Of a DNA stretch of 64,000 bases, positions 1 to 11,410 are shown one piece after another. Source of the DNA: Ctenosaura bakeri (taxonomy: Eukaryota > Chordata > Lepidosauria > Squamata > Iguanidae). The notes under the pieces are model-generated. The model ran no database searches, was not told the DNA's origin, and worked only from the letters and a program-made list of their open reading frames with translations. The stretch is from NCBI GenBank assembly GCA_948474755.1, contig CAOLHI010003109.1, forward strand, positions 1-64,000, in the 5' to 3' direction. Made by a program: the position numbers and the translations under genes. Within the stretch, counting starts at the first letter, position 1, and each line of letters opens with the position of its first letter.

Positions 1-1824
1 CTATAATCTCCTTTTTTTTTGGAAAAAGATCCGGGGGTTCTGTCTATTGGCAGGGGTAAAAAACAGAAGGATTCTTCCTTCAAGCTGAAAGTGGAACTTG
101 AAGGGCTGAAGAGAAATGGCTTGCTATCTCTATCCCCTTGCTCCAGTCAGATCCACATCTTATTAGAGTCCTGAATACCTGAAGAAGGTACCATGCTAAC
201 CCTGCTCCCTCTGTTGTCACAAAACAGATGTGAAAAAGATGTAAAAAAGATGTGAAAAGTGACAGTCTGAAAATTATGTCATCTAAATGTGAAGCTTCTC
301 CACACAGTGAAGAACTCAGATTTTTCAGGGTCTCTGATCATGCTCAGAACCTCCATCACAGCAAAATGTTCCTTTTTCACGTGGGAAAAGTGCCTGTGGA
401 GGATAAAGGGACTAGAAAATGCATGCATTCTGATTAATCATTTAAAAAAATACTTGAATAGTAATTTATAGATTAAAAAATGGAACAAAAATCCTGGAAC
501 TCTGCAATCTGCAGCTCCAGTATGAGTGTGGGAATGTTTAGCTTCCTTCTATTCAGATTAGTTTTGTAAAGACTAGCCACGTACTAGATTTGTTACACAA
601 CGATGGTACGTTAAGAGTGAAAACTGAAGTGACAAAGAAAAAAACTATGGTTCTCTTCTGTGTAGAAACGATAATATTTGACTAAGTGAGGATGAATAAT
701 TTCCACAGTTTTATGGAGAAAAAAATGAATAGTTTTGTATAGGTCTTGCCCAGTACTCACACATCTTAGCGTTTTTTCAGGAAATTATTCTGCCCACAAA
801 TACACATTAGTGTGTATCTGAGAACTGTGGTTTTTTCCACAAACACTGTTTCCCAGACAACCACATGTGTTAAATGTGCCAGATTCCTGTTTTCAATGTG
901 AAAACTAGCAATCCTGTGAAACAAAAATCTTGTGCAAAAGCAGCAACCTTGCACAACAATACCATGTGGCTAGTTTTTGTACAAGATTGCTGCTTTTTGA
1001 GCAAGGTTTGTGTGTGTATGTGTGTGTGTGTGTAAGATTTTTGTGAAAGGAATTAATAAATGATACTAATAATAATTCCAAATATACTGTGCCAAATTCT
1101 GAAATCATTAGATATTTTATAATATAATATACAACATTTTTTAAAAAAAATAAGTCAGAAGACATGAAGTCCAGGAATAAAATGGCCATAAAAAAAGAAT
1201 GAGAGAGTGTGCAGTACTAGGAATAAAGTAAAGCATTTTTCATGGCCCAACATTTTTCAAACAAAGCAAGAACGGAAAAAGTGATTTTTCTTCAAGAAAA
1301 TACTTGCTACTGTTCTCAGTCTAGGATGTTTTGAGTAAATGGTAAAATGTTGCACAGTCATCCAATAAATGTAAAAATCCTTTAAACATTACACATATCT
1401 AATTGATGTACATGTGAAGTTTTGTTAATTTTATAAGCATTTCAGTACTTGTGTACACAGAAACCCATGAAAACTCATGCTAACAGAAACCAATTAGTCT
1501 CAAAGATGTTGCTGAATCCTTCATGCCCCCCCCACTTGTTCATTTAACGCTGAAACAGACTAATATGCCTTTCTTTAATAAAATTTACAAGTAAAGATCC
1601 AGACATGTGTTACTTAGCTCTGAAGAAGCCTCAGGGCTGATTGGAAGAAATTAAGAGCAAAATGCAGGTCGAAGGTTTTTCCAAGCATGCTGTTTGAAAC
1701 AGGTGAAGGGAACAGAAGAAATGATCATTCACAAAAATAATTTATAACAATAATAAGTGAGATTTACTGGGTCATATATTTTTGAACAAGTACAGAACTC
1801 TATTTATGTAACTCAAAATGCTGA
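1..1824. other. AT-rich non-coding flank
   Basis: No coding region or recognisable transposon was seen. The stretch holds a TG-repeat microsatellite at about 1008-1034 and an imperfect inverted repeat with arms near 925-955 and 978-1010. Open frames here are short and show no protein-like composition. Confidence 0.6.
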
Positions 1825-1910
1825 CATAGAATCATAGAATCATAGAAATGTAGAGTTGGAAGAGACCACACGGGCCATCCAGTCCAACTCCCTGTCATGC
1901 AGGAACACCC

Positions 1911-4843
1911 TCAAAGCACTCCCGACAGATGGCCATCAAGCCTCTGCTTAAAAACCTCCAAGGTAGGAGACTCCACTACTCTCCGAGGCAGCAGATTCCA
2001 CTGCCGGACAACCCTGACTGTCAGGAAGTTCTTCCTGAGGTTCAGGTGGAATCTCCTTTCCTGCAGCTTGAATCCATTGCTCCTTGTCCTGGTTTCTGGA
2101 GCAGCAGAAAACAAGCCCCCTCCTTCCTCTACATGGCATCCCTTCAAATATTTAAACATGGCTATCATGTCCCCTCTTAACCTCCTTTTCTGCAGACTAA
2201 ACATACCCAGCTCTCTAAGTCTATCCTCATAGGGCATGGCTTCCAGGCCTCTCACCATTTTGGTCGCCCTCCTCTGGACTTGCTCCAGCTTGTCAATATC
2301 CTTCTTGAATTGGGGTGCCCAGAACTGGACACAGTATTCAAGATGGGGTCTAACCAAAGCAGAGTAGAGTGGTACCAGTACCTCCCTCGATCTAGACACC
2401 ATACTCCTGTTGATGCAGCCGAGAATTGCATTGGCTTTCTTGGCTGCCACATCACACTGCTGACTCATGTTCAGCTTGTGGTCTATGAAGACTCCTAGAT
2501 CCCTTTCACACGTACTGCTATCCAGCCACGTGTCCCCCATCCTATATTTCTGTATTCCATTATTTCTGCCTAAGTGTAGGACCTTACATTTCTCTCTGTT
2601 GAATTTCATTTTGTTCGCCCTGGCCCAGCTCTCCAATCTATCCAGGTCATTTTGAATTTTGATCCTGTCCTCTGGCATATTAGCAACCCCTCCCAATTTG
2701 GTGTCATCTGCAAATTTGATGAGCATGCCCTCTATTCCTTCATCTAAGTCATTGATAAAAATATTGAACAGCACTGGGCCCAGGACAGAACCTTGTGGCA
2801 CCCCACTAGTCACTTCTCTCCAGGATGAAAAGCAGCCATCCGTGATCACCCTTTGGGTTCGGTCGGTCAACCAATTACATATCCAATTAACAGTAGCCCT
2901 GTCTAGCCCACATTTTACTAGCTTCGATGCAAGAATGTCATGGGGAACTTTGTCAAAGGCCTTACTGAAATCGAGATATGCTACATCCACAGCATTCCCT
3001 TCATCTATCAAGCTAGTAACTCTATCATAAAAAGAGATCAGATTAGTCTGGCATGACTTATTTTTGAGAAATCCATGTTGACTTCTCGTGATTATTGCGT
3101 TGTTTTCTAAATGATTAGAAACTGAACGCTTAATGATCTGCTCCAGGATCTTTCCGGGTACCGATGTCAGGCTGACTGGGCGATAATTATTTGGGTCCTC
3201 TTTTTTCCCTTCTTGAAGATGGGGATAACATTTGCTCTCTTCCAATCTGCTGGAACTTCTCCTGTCCTCCAAGATTTCTCAAAAATTATAGCAAGCGGTT
3301 CCGAAATGACCTCTGCCAGCTCTTTTAATATCCTAGGATGCAATTCATCTGGCCCTGGAGACTTGAATTCATCCAATGCGGCCAGGTATTCCTGTACCAC
3401 CTCTCTACTTATTAAGTGCCTCATTTCCTCTGCTTCCTCCCCTGCTCCCCTACCGCCAGGTTGAGTGCTTGTATCCTTCTGGGAAAATACGGAGGCAAAG
3501 AAGGTGTTAAGTAGCTCTGCCTTTTCTCTCCCCCCTGTGAGTAGTTCGCCATCTTCTCTGCGTAGCGACCCTACTGTCTCCTTCTTTTTCCTTTTGCTGC
3601 GGACATATTTAAAAAAACCCTTTTTATTGTTTTTAATGTCTCTGGCCAGCCTAAGTTCGTTCTGTGCTTTAGCCTTTCTGACCTCCTCCCTACATCTCCT
3701 GGCTACTTGCTTAAATTCTTCTTTGGTGGTTTCCCCCTTCTTCCATTTCCTATACGTGTTTCTCTTAACTCTTAGCTCAGCTGAGAGTTCTTTAGTCAAC
3801 CATTCTGGTTTCTTCAGATGCCTTCCATTTTTCCTCCTTATTGGCACAGTTTTAGACTGTGCCGTCAGTATCTCCTTTTTAAGGAACTCCCATGCCTCCT
3901 GAACTCCTTTCCCTTTCACTATTCCTGACCACGGAATTCCAGCCAGCAGCTCCCTAAGTTTACAGAAGTCCGCTTTTTTAAAATCTAAGACGAGTGTCTG
4001 GCTACCCTTATCTTCTCCTTCCCACTGAATGCTAAATTCCAACAGGGCATGGTCACTCCCCCCTAAAGATCCAACCACTTCTACCTCATTCACAAGGTCA
4101 TCCCTGTTGGTCAAGACCAGATCTAGAATATTTGATCCCCTTGTGGCCTCTTCCACCTTCTGGACCATGAAGTTGTCTGCAAGACAAGCAAGAAACTTGC
4201 TGGACCTTGCTGTCTTGGCAGAGTTTGACTGCCAGCATATATCCGGGTAATTGAAATCTCCTATTATTACTGTATCTCTCCTCTTTGAATGTTCAGTCAT
4301 TTGGTTGAGGAAGGCGTCATCCAAGTCCTCAGCCTGGGTTGGAGGTCTGTAGTAAACCCCCACCAGAATATCCCTATTGTTTCTCGCTGCCTTAATTCTT
4401 ACCCAAATGCTCTCTACCTGGCTTTCTGGGTTTAAGCCCAGGATCTCTTCACAGGTGAAAACATCCTTGACATACAAGGCTACTCCTCCTCCTTTCTTGT
4501 TAGGTCTATTTTTACAAAATAGGCTATACCCCTCTATTCCTATATTCCAATCATGAGACTCATCCCACCAGGTCTCAGTGATGCCTATCAAATCGTATTT
4601 ATTTTCTTGTACTAGGAGTACAAGCTCATCCTGCTTGTTTCCCATACTCCTTGCATTAGTGTAGAGACACTTAAGTCCCCAGGCCCTTCCTGCAAGTCCT
4701 GTACTATTGTTTCTACTCCTCCCGCCATTGGCCGCTTGTACTACTTGTCCAGTATCATTTGGGCCTTTTCCCCCTGTGTTCTCTGAGTCCTTGCCCTGAA
4801 TAATATTGTCTCCCTCCCCAGTGGATCTTAGTTTAAAGACCTC
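1911..4843 (-). pseudogene. CR1 ORF2: AP endonuclease and reverse transcriptase, one frameshift
   Basis: The frame opens at 4843, just after a stop at 4844-4846, and overlaps the end of ORF1 by 16 bases. The conserved start of the endonuclease (LKCLYTNARSMG) lies upstream of and across the first ATG at 4645, so translation probably does not begin at that ATG. Endonuclease motifs are ITETWWDE, IIGDFNYP and GSDHALLEF. RT motifs follow, including KSPGPDELHP, the fingers region around NNYRPVSL and the catalytic FADDTKLGG; the C terminus ends in [10 protein letters not shown]. One break is visible at 3201-3206: a T6 run (A6 in sense) where two other CR1 copies in this window have A7. Downstream the frame is open from 3272 to the stop at 1911. 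The protein cuts target DNA and copies element RNA. Whether the frameshift is real or a sequencing error cannot be told here. Confidence 0.93.
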
Positions 4844-5859
4844 TTAATCTTCCTTGCAAGACTGTTTGCAAAAACATTCCTGCCCAGTTTTGTGAGGTGC
4901 AGCCCATCCCTCGCCAGAAGCCCATGTTCATGGAAATTCAGGCCATGTTCCAAAAACCCAAACCGTTGTTGGCGGCACCATGTGCGGAGCCAGTTGTTGA
5001 CCTCTACTATTGCCCTTTCCCTACATGCGCCGTATCCTTGAACAGGGAGGAGAGACGAAATGACCACCTGCACACCAAGGTCCTTAAGCTTGGTTCCCAT
5101 ACGCTCGTAGTCCTTTGCAATGTGGTTTAAGCTGCTCCTCGCAGTGTCATTGGTTCCCACATGAACCAAAATGAGGGGCTTATAGTCAGTGGGTTTGACT
5201 AGCCTGGTTAGCCTCTCCGTTATGTGGTTGATCCTGGCCCCAGGAAGACAACAGACTTCTCGATTGAGCTTGTCCGTTTTGCAGATTGCTGTTTCAGTTC
5301 CTCTTAGCAAAGAGTCCCCAACAACCAGAACTCGCCTCCTCTGAGACTTGTCCTGGCCTCCTCGGCGAACCTGTTCTACTCGGACTGCCTGGGCATTCTG
5401 TTTAGGCTGGGAGTGTTGATCTAGTCCCTGTTGGTGAAGTTTGATTCCTTCTTGTTGACATTCTGTTCCCTCCGCGTGGTGCTCCTCATTGTTCATAAGG
5501 CCAAGTAGTTCGAAGCGATTGTGTATGCTAAGAGTCTCTGTTACCTTCCTGGTCCTTTTACTCCTCCGTGTGACATTCGCCCAAACCTCCGTTTCCTGGC
5601 AAAGTGTGGTGACTTCCTGATCTGGCAGCTCCTCCGTGCATTCGGTCTTCTGGTAGGTCTTCTCTGCCCTATCCAAAAACTCCTCCCCTTCCCTAATAAG
5701 ATGGAGATCAGAAATTCGTGCCTCCAGCTGGCGAACCTTCTCCTCCAAGAAGGTGACCAGCTTGCACTTGGTGCAGGTGTACCCGAGAACCTCTTGTGGC
5801 AAGAAAAGGAACATGCCACAAGCGTTACAGGTGACTGCAGCAGCTCCCTCACCTTCCAT
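4828..5859 (-). CDS. CR1 ORF1 protein: zinc finger, coiled coil, SGNH esterase
   Basis: An intact 343-residue frame. Residues ~11-34 carry two CxxC pairs (CNAC and CTKC), a small zinc-binding module related to the PHD-like finger described for CR1 ORF1. A short charged helix follows (~37-60), likely a coiled coil. The C-terminal half is an SGNH/GDSL hydrolase: block I is GDSLLRG, block III is HVGTND, block V is DGLHL with the catalytic Asp and His. CR1-type ORF1 proteins bind element RNA, and the esterase may act on lipids, though its role in retrotransposition is unclear. The start is the first ATG of the frame and gives the zinc finger near the N terminus. The stop (4828-4830) overlaps the open frame of ORF2. 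No break was seen, so the copy could encode full-length protein. Confidence 0.92.
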   Translation of the reverse strand: MEGEGAAAVTCNACGMFLFLPQEVLGYTCTKCKLVTFLEEKVRQLEARISDLHLIREGEEFLDRAEKTYQKTECTEELPDQEVTTLCQETEVWANVTRRSKRTRKVTETLSIHNRFELLGLMNNEEHHAEGTECQQEGIKLHQQGLDQHSQPKQNAQAVRVEQVRRGGQDKSQRRRVLVVGDSLLRGTETAICKTDKLNREVCCLPGARINHITERLTRLVKPTDYKPLILVHVGTNDTARSSLNHIAKDYERMGTKLKDLGVQVVISSLLPVQGYGACRERAIVEVNNWLRTWCRQQRFGFLEHGLNFHEHGLLARDGLHLTKLGRNVFANSLARKIKRSLN

Positions 5860-5956
5860 CCTTGAAACTACAGAGAGTAGTACAGGAGAAGCTCGAGAAA
5901 GTAAAGGAGTGCAAGTGTTTAGGCTGGGAGTGTTGATCTAGTCCCTTTAGGAGCTA

Positions 5957-6745
5957 CCGTTGGTAGCTCCTAATAAAGCTCCTCCCCGCTAGCTGCCTCC
6001 TCCCTCTCGTTAGTCAGACCGTGTGATCAGGCAGAGCCCACGGCCAGGACAGTAGCCAGCAAACAATAGCAAGCAATTAACAGCAAAAACAAGCAAGGCC
6101 CCCAAGCACAGCAAAAACAAGCTCAGCAAAAAAAAAAAACAAGCCTGTGGAACACACCTGGTCTAGGACGTCTTCACAGGCCCAGCTCTCCTCTGCTCTT
6201 TCCTCTGGGAAATGAGCTAGAGGCCCGTTGGTAGCTCCTAATAAAGCTCCTCCCCGCTAGCTGCCTCCTCCCTCTCGTTAGTCAGACCGTGTGATCAGGC
6301 AGAGCCCACGGCCAGGACAGTAGCCAGCAAACAATAGCAAGCAATTAACAGCAAAAACAAGCAAGGCCCCCAAGCACAGCAAAAACAAGCTCAGCAAAAA
6401 AAAAACAAGCCTGTGGAACACACCTGGTCTAGGACGTCTTCACAGGCCCAGCTCTCCTCTGCTCTTTCCTCTGGGAAATGAGCTAGAGGCCCGTTGGTAG
6501 CTCCTAATAAAGCTCCTCCCCGCTAGCTGCCTCCTCCCTCTCGTTAGTCAGACCGTGTGATCAGGCAGAGCCCACGGCCAGGACAGTAGCCAGCAAACAA
6601 TAGCAAGCAATTAACAGCAAAAACAAGCAAGGCCCCCAAGCACAGCAAAAACAAGCTCAGCAAAAAAAAAACAAGCCTGTGGAACACACCTGGTCTAGGA
6701 CGTCTTCACAGGCCCAGCTCTCCTCTGCTCTTTCCTCTGGGAAAA
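5957..6745 (-). repeat. Three tandem 5' UTR monomers of CR1
   Basis: Three near-identical copies start at 5957, 6225 and 6491, so the periods are 268 and 266 bp; the difference comes from an internal A run of 12 versus 10. The copy furthest upstream in the element's own orientation ends about 20 bp short, at ~6745. Each contains a GACGTC core that resembles a CRE-type site. The layout recalls the tandem promoter monomers of rodent L1. Promoter function is inferred. Confidence 0.9.
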
Positions 6746-6856
6746 AGGGGGGAAAAGTATAATATAGAGGCTTTTGAAACAAAAAACTTATTATTTTATT
6801 TAAAGGAATTTTAAAAAGATTTTTTTTAAAAATGGCAAGCACTGAGGCTCCAGAAA

Positions 6857-8172
6857 GCCAGCATGGTCCAGTGTTTTGAATGTTGGAATATGGTAAATTA
6901 GGATTTGAATTCCCACCTGGCCATGGAAATGCACTGGATGACCTTGGGCCAGTCACACTCTCAGCCTCCAAGGAAGGCAAAGGCAGCCTCCTTTTTTATA
7001 TATAACATTTTATTGAATATTTTAAAAACACATAATGCATAATACAAATAAACATATGAAAATATTAACAATACAGATAAACAAGGAAACACACTAAAAA
7101 CATACTAAACTATCTAAACTAACTGATTAGCCAATAAACAACAAATCTATCTAAACTAAAGAAAACAAAATGACTAAAAAAGACAAATACTTACACATAA
7201 TTAAAAGGTGGTTCCTGCCCCAACTGTCAACTACCTGTAGTATTCTATATAAATTCTAGTATAGTAGAACTAACACATGCAATTAAAGTTAATGTTTGTT
7301 GCATAATCTTAATTCTATGATTCTATAATGAAAAATATTTGAATTAGTAAATAGATATACATATACAAATTTATATCATAGTTGATATCTTTAGTAAAGA
7401 AAACCTAAAGGACTTAATCAAATTAAATTATTTTTAATATCTAATGCAATATGTATAGTAGATATATGTAAAAAAAGCATTAGAATATAGTAACAAACTA
7501 AAATAATCTTTAACTCATTTGCATGACATTAAGTTATAAATTCCTCTACTCAAAGCAAAGCAAAATAGTAACAGCAAAGTCAGAACCCCAAAAATCATCA
7601 TTTCACCCTCATTTTCTCTCAGATTTTCAATCAATAATTGCCTTTTTTTTTTCCAAAATCCTTTTCTGTCGATCTGTCCATTTCCACAATTGCTTTCAAT
7701 CTACTGAACCATTCATTCATTGTTGAGATTTCTGTTTTCTTTCAATATTTTGTGTACGCCAATTTTGCTGCTGGTAACATATATTTAATCATTTTCTGCT
7801 GTTATTTATCATAGGTGGTATCTTCCTAGCAAATTCACAGTAGAAACAATTCTTGGGACTTAGTCATCTGGCATATCAATTTTTTTTTATTATATTCTGT
7901 ATCATCTTCCAAAATTATTTAGCCTTTTCATGAGTCCACCACATATGATATAAAGATCCCACATGATCCAAACACTTCCAACAACTGTTATTCATCTCTT
8001 TGTGCATCTTGGAAAGTCTTTCTGGAGTAAGATATCAGTGTAACATGCAAAGTCAACCTCCTTGACCAAATTTTGCCAAGAAAACCCCATGATAGGTTTA
8101 CCTTAGGGCCTCTATAAGTTGGAAATGACTTTTAGGCACACAACAACAACAACAGCAGTAGCAGCAACAGCA
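6857..8172 (+). mobile_element. tRNA-derived SINE split by an L1 insertion
   Basis: The head lies at ~6857-6991 and includes a B-box-like segment (GATTTGAATTCCC) and the SINE body phrase GACCTTGGGCCAGTCACAC. The tail resumes at 8062 and ends in ACAACAACAACAACAG repeats near 8172. The two halves are separated by an L1 fragment flanked by near-identical 15-bp copies of the SINE sequence (6977-6991 and 8047-8061, two mismatches). The SINE is therefore older than the L1. Family resemblance to abundant squamate tRNA-SINEs is from recognition. Confidence 0.8.
6992..8046 (-). mobile_element. 5'-truncated L1 LINE fragment
   Basis: Minus-strand reading near 8045-7880 gives a decayed L1 ORF2 C terminus, with a CW..C-like knuckle followed by the conserved Trp/His/Cys pattern typical of that region. 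The rest is AT-rich 3' UTR, and the T run at 6992 is the poly(A) end. It sits between 15-bp target duplications (6977-6991 and 8047-8061). The frame carries stops, so the copy is dead. Confidence 0.75.
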
Positions 8173-8173
8173 G

Positions 8174-8770
8174 TGTGATATGACAGCTAAAAATGCCAAT
8201 GTGATTCCAGGCTGCATCAATAGGAGTATAGTGTTGAGATCAAGGGAAATAATAATTCCACTTCTGCTTTGGTTAGACCTCACCTGGAATACTTGTGTCC
8301 AGTTCTGGGTACCACAATTCAAGAAGGATATTGACAAGGTGGAACGTGTCCAGAAGAGTGTGACTAAAATGGTGAAGGGTCTGGAAACCGTGGCCTGTGA
8401 GGAGCAGCTTAGGGAACTAAGAACGTTTAGCCTGACAAAAAGAAAGTTAAGAGTGACATGATAGCCATGTTTAAATATTTGAAGAGATGTCCTCTTGAAG
8501 ATGGAGCAAGCTTGTTTTCTGATGTTCCAGAGACTAGGACACAGAGCAGTGGATTCAAACTACAGAAGAGATTTCACCTAAACATCGGAAAGAACTTCCT
8601 GATTATAAGAGCTGTTCGACAGTGGAATATGCTGCCTCAGAGTATGATAGAGTCACCTTCTTTTTAAACAGAGGTTGAATGGCCATCTGTTGGGAGTACT
8701 TTGATGCGTGTTCCTGCATGGCAGGGGGTAGGACTAGATGACCCCTGTGGTTGCTTCCAACAACTTGGTT
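8174..8770 (+). mobile_element. CR1 3' fragment, decayed
   Basis: Reads as the C-terminal part of CR1 RT (for example NVIPGCINRSIVLRSRE, then [13 protein letters not shown]) and the 3' UTR, in two frames separated by a break near 8458. It aligns by eye with 2480-1840 of the full-length copy but is clearly more diverged. 5' truncated; the 8-bp tail is degraded. Confidence 0.88.
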
Positions 8771-10014
8771 GCTTCTAACAACTGCTAACAACAACTCAGA
8801 AATGAAAAATTACACAACCACAAACAGAGAGCCATTAATTAAAATATACAGGGTTTTATGTGTGCTTATTTTTATATAATGAACTGTGATTAATCCTACA
8901 ATTATTACCTAAAACCACGAGATAATATCTGTAAAATTCGTGAGAAAGAAAGTAGTTTGAACGATCACATTCTGATTTGATTGGTATTGGATAACACTTT
9001 GTATTGTTTTGTACCTTATATTTTTTATCGCAATAAAATTCAATTTTAATAATAAAAAGACCAAATACAATATTTTTAAATTAAAAATGGTGACTAAATA
9101 ATAATAATTTCACTTTGGAAAAGCATATATTAATCGTGCTCATGAGATTTTCTTGTCTGTTAATTCTTCTGAGTGGCTTTTGAGTAGCCTGAGAACCCAA
9201 AGTAAAATGGTAGCTATTATTGAGAAAGACTCACTTCAGGCAAGCTGCTTAGCCCAGGCTGTTTGTAGACCTTCACAGTGATATTTGCTTAACTCTAATC
9301 AAAAATGTTGATGCACTATTTATTTGCTCTGTACTTTCTCCCACAGGCATTTTTTTCTGTAGTGATCTGGCCTCTGAACTGCTCTGTTTTGTGCATATGC
9401 TTAATAAACGATTTTCTCATCCATTCCCGATTAATTACAAAGGGCGAGATACTGTTGGGTAAGTTACACAAAGCAAAATGGCTGACATGAGCTGGTGAAA
9501 ACATTTGTGGAGCACGGTTTATTTCAATCACAGTAAAAGAAAGAGCATTGTCTCTCCAGGCTCTGAAATTTGTTTAGTAGCCTGCCTATCAACTGTGTGT
9601 TTGAACAGGTTTTATTACAAAAAGGTGCAAAGCCTTTGAGTATTGTTAAAAATATGCTAATCCTTTCTTAAGCAGAAAATGGAGGAAGGGGTAAAGCTCA
9701 TTACCATTTTTTATTCCGGATGCAAATGGCTTGTGGAGGAACATGAAAAGCAAGTATGAACTAGAAAAAAGGTAACTTTTTTTTTATGTGGTGAGAATTT
9801 TTAGCCATGCCAATAACAGAGTCTAAGACTGGTTATTTGTACACTCTCAGAATGAAGGCAGTAAAGGGGTTCAATATAGGTGCAACTCTATCAGTTTAGA
9901 TGTTGTGATCTGCAACATTTTGAACTAGCAGTGACAGCTCTTGGCTTCTGTATCAATGGACAGGGGAATCTGCTCTGGATTGTAGTCCAAATTTTAAAGC
10001 AGTTTAGCAACTTA
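8771..10014. other. Non-coding, no recognised repeat
   Basis: No gene or clear transposon seen. 9100-9700 is less biased in composition and rich in homeobox-like ATTA/TAAT cores and octamer-like words, which is compatible with a regulatory element but not evidence of one. Confidence 0.4.
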
Positions 10015-10401
10015 GGGCATTTCTGCATGATGTGGCTGTATCACTTCTGGGATAGGATGGCAGCAGTCAGCAGGTTGTGCTTCCACATAATGTCATTGCC
10101 AACCCACTGCCATCCCATCCCCAAGCATCACACTCATGCAGTTTTCACAAAATGGAAAAAATCCATTTTACATCTACAATCATGGGGTGCTCCCATTGTT
10201 CCTGGTCATGTGGAAGCTGTGGAAGCACAATGGCGATGCTTCCTTCCATAACTCAGCAATGGAAAGTGTCCAGCAGCACTGCAGAAGGAAGAGGTGGTAC
10301 CATTGCACTCCCTTCCACATGGAGCAAGCAGGTGTGGAGGTGAGTGTTGCTGATGTGTTCCCTTTTGGACCTGGGATTGCAGTCATCATGCAGAAATGGC
10401 C
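10015..10401. mobile_element. Non-autonomous DNA transposon, GGSCATTTCTGCATG ends
   Basis: Terminal inverted repeats of about 18 bp (GGGCATTTCTGCATGATG at left; the right end reads GGCCATTTCTGCATGATG in reverse complement) bound a 387-bp non-coding element. It is flanked by a 3-bp duplication TTA (10012-10014 and 10402-10404). A GGSC terminus and a TTA duplication suggest the PIF/Harbinger superfamily. Internal open frames are chance. Confidence 0.75.
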
Positions 10402-11406
10402 TTAGGGTTCAGCAACTTAGCTTTTTAAAAGTCAGGACTAAAACCCAAAACATGGGAGACTTCAGCCAGCGCTGTTAACTAGTTATCATGTGCCTCTTCC
10501 AGCTTGGCATACTTGCTATCAAGGTAGGTGTTAACAAACTGCCAAACACCTTTGATGACCTATTTCTGACAGGCCCCAAGCATTATATCACATAAAAGCC
10601 ATGAGAAAATTTCTTGCTAATTATCTAATCCAAAAGGCTAAGCAAAGGATTATTTTTAACTTTAACTAACTGTTTTTTGTTTGTTTGTTTTTTGGCTGAT
10701 GTACACAAATGTTCACTGGTTTTTAAGATTAGCCAGTTTTGCAGTTCTCCCAGAAATAGCTATCTACTAGAACTCTATATGGAGTGAAAATTTTTTACTG
10801 AAACTCTACAGTTTCTTGTTTGAGAGAAAGGGAATAATGTGCCATGGTATGCTGCCATTTTCTCTACACATAGTGAAGTCAACTTGGCTACTAATTGGCT
10901 GCAGGCAAAGGCAAGTGCACAAGCAAGCAGGGTCACTGCTTCCAGCAAGAGTGAGGGAAGCTACATTTCTGATGCTCAGTGTACTTTATAGGTAAATGTA
11001 AAACCTAATAGAGATATGAAATCTGAGTCAATGGGGTTTTGTGATGCTTTTTTATTAAAAAGAATTTGGGTATTTAAACAGAAATACTGAATGACAATCA
11101 GCATTTGATACTGAAATCCATACCTCAGGATATATGTACTATCAGAGTACGCATACATACATTTTAGTGTATGTTTGCGTTACAAATTAATATTCTTTTG
11201 AGTTCAGCACCCCACCCCCCACCCCCATGAAAAGTGTTCTTTAAAAACTGGTCGGTGTTCTCTAGGCAACCAAGGCCAGAATTCTGTTGCTGCATTACAC
11301 TGTGGCCATGGTGGTGGTGGGACCACAGACACTGCTTCTGGGTAGGACTTAGGGCACTGGAAACAGTGTGGACAGATCCAGTGGATTTTGCCTGACTTAT
11401 CTTGTC
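10402..11406. other. Non-coding flank of the provirus
   Basis: No gene or classified repeat seen. Contains a short C-rich tract at ~11208-11226. Confidence 0.45.
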
Positions 11407-11410
11407 ACTG

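Larger units (their letters stand above)
1825..6745 (-). mobile_element. Full-length CR1 LINE retrotransposon
   Basis: A chicken-repeat-1 class non-LTR retrotransposon reading right to left. From its 5' end it has three near-identical ~267-bp 5' UTR monomers (6745-5957), a spacer, ORF1 (5859-4828), ORF2 (4843-1911) and a short 3' UTR ending at 1825-1845 in repeats of the ATTCTATG type, the hallmark CR1 tail. Most CR1 copies are severely 5' truncated, so a ~4.9-kb copy with its 5' UTR is unusual. ORF1 is intact and ORF2 has one visible frameshift. No target duplication is evident, which is normal for CR1. Seen: domains, tail and monomers. Known: CR1 inserts by target-primed reverse transcription. 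Inferred: young copy of a recently active family. Confidence 0.95.

Noticed and set aside
1897..5941. Plus-strand open frames across the first 6 kb
   Set aside because: They are antisense shadows of CR1 ORF1 and ORF2, which have all the recognised domains on the minus strand.
8102..8173. CAACAA/CAGCAG tract as a CRISPR-like or functional repeat
   Set aside because: It is the simple-sequence tail of a tRNA-SINE.
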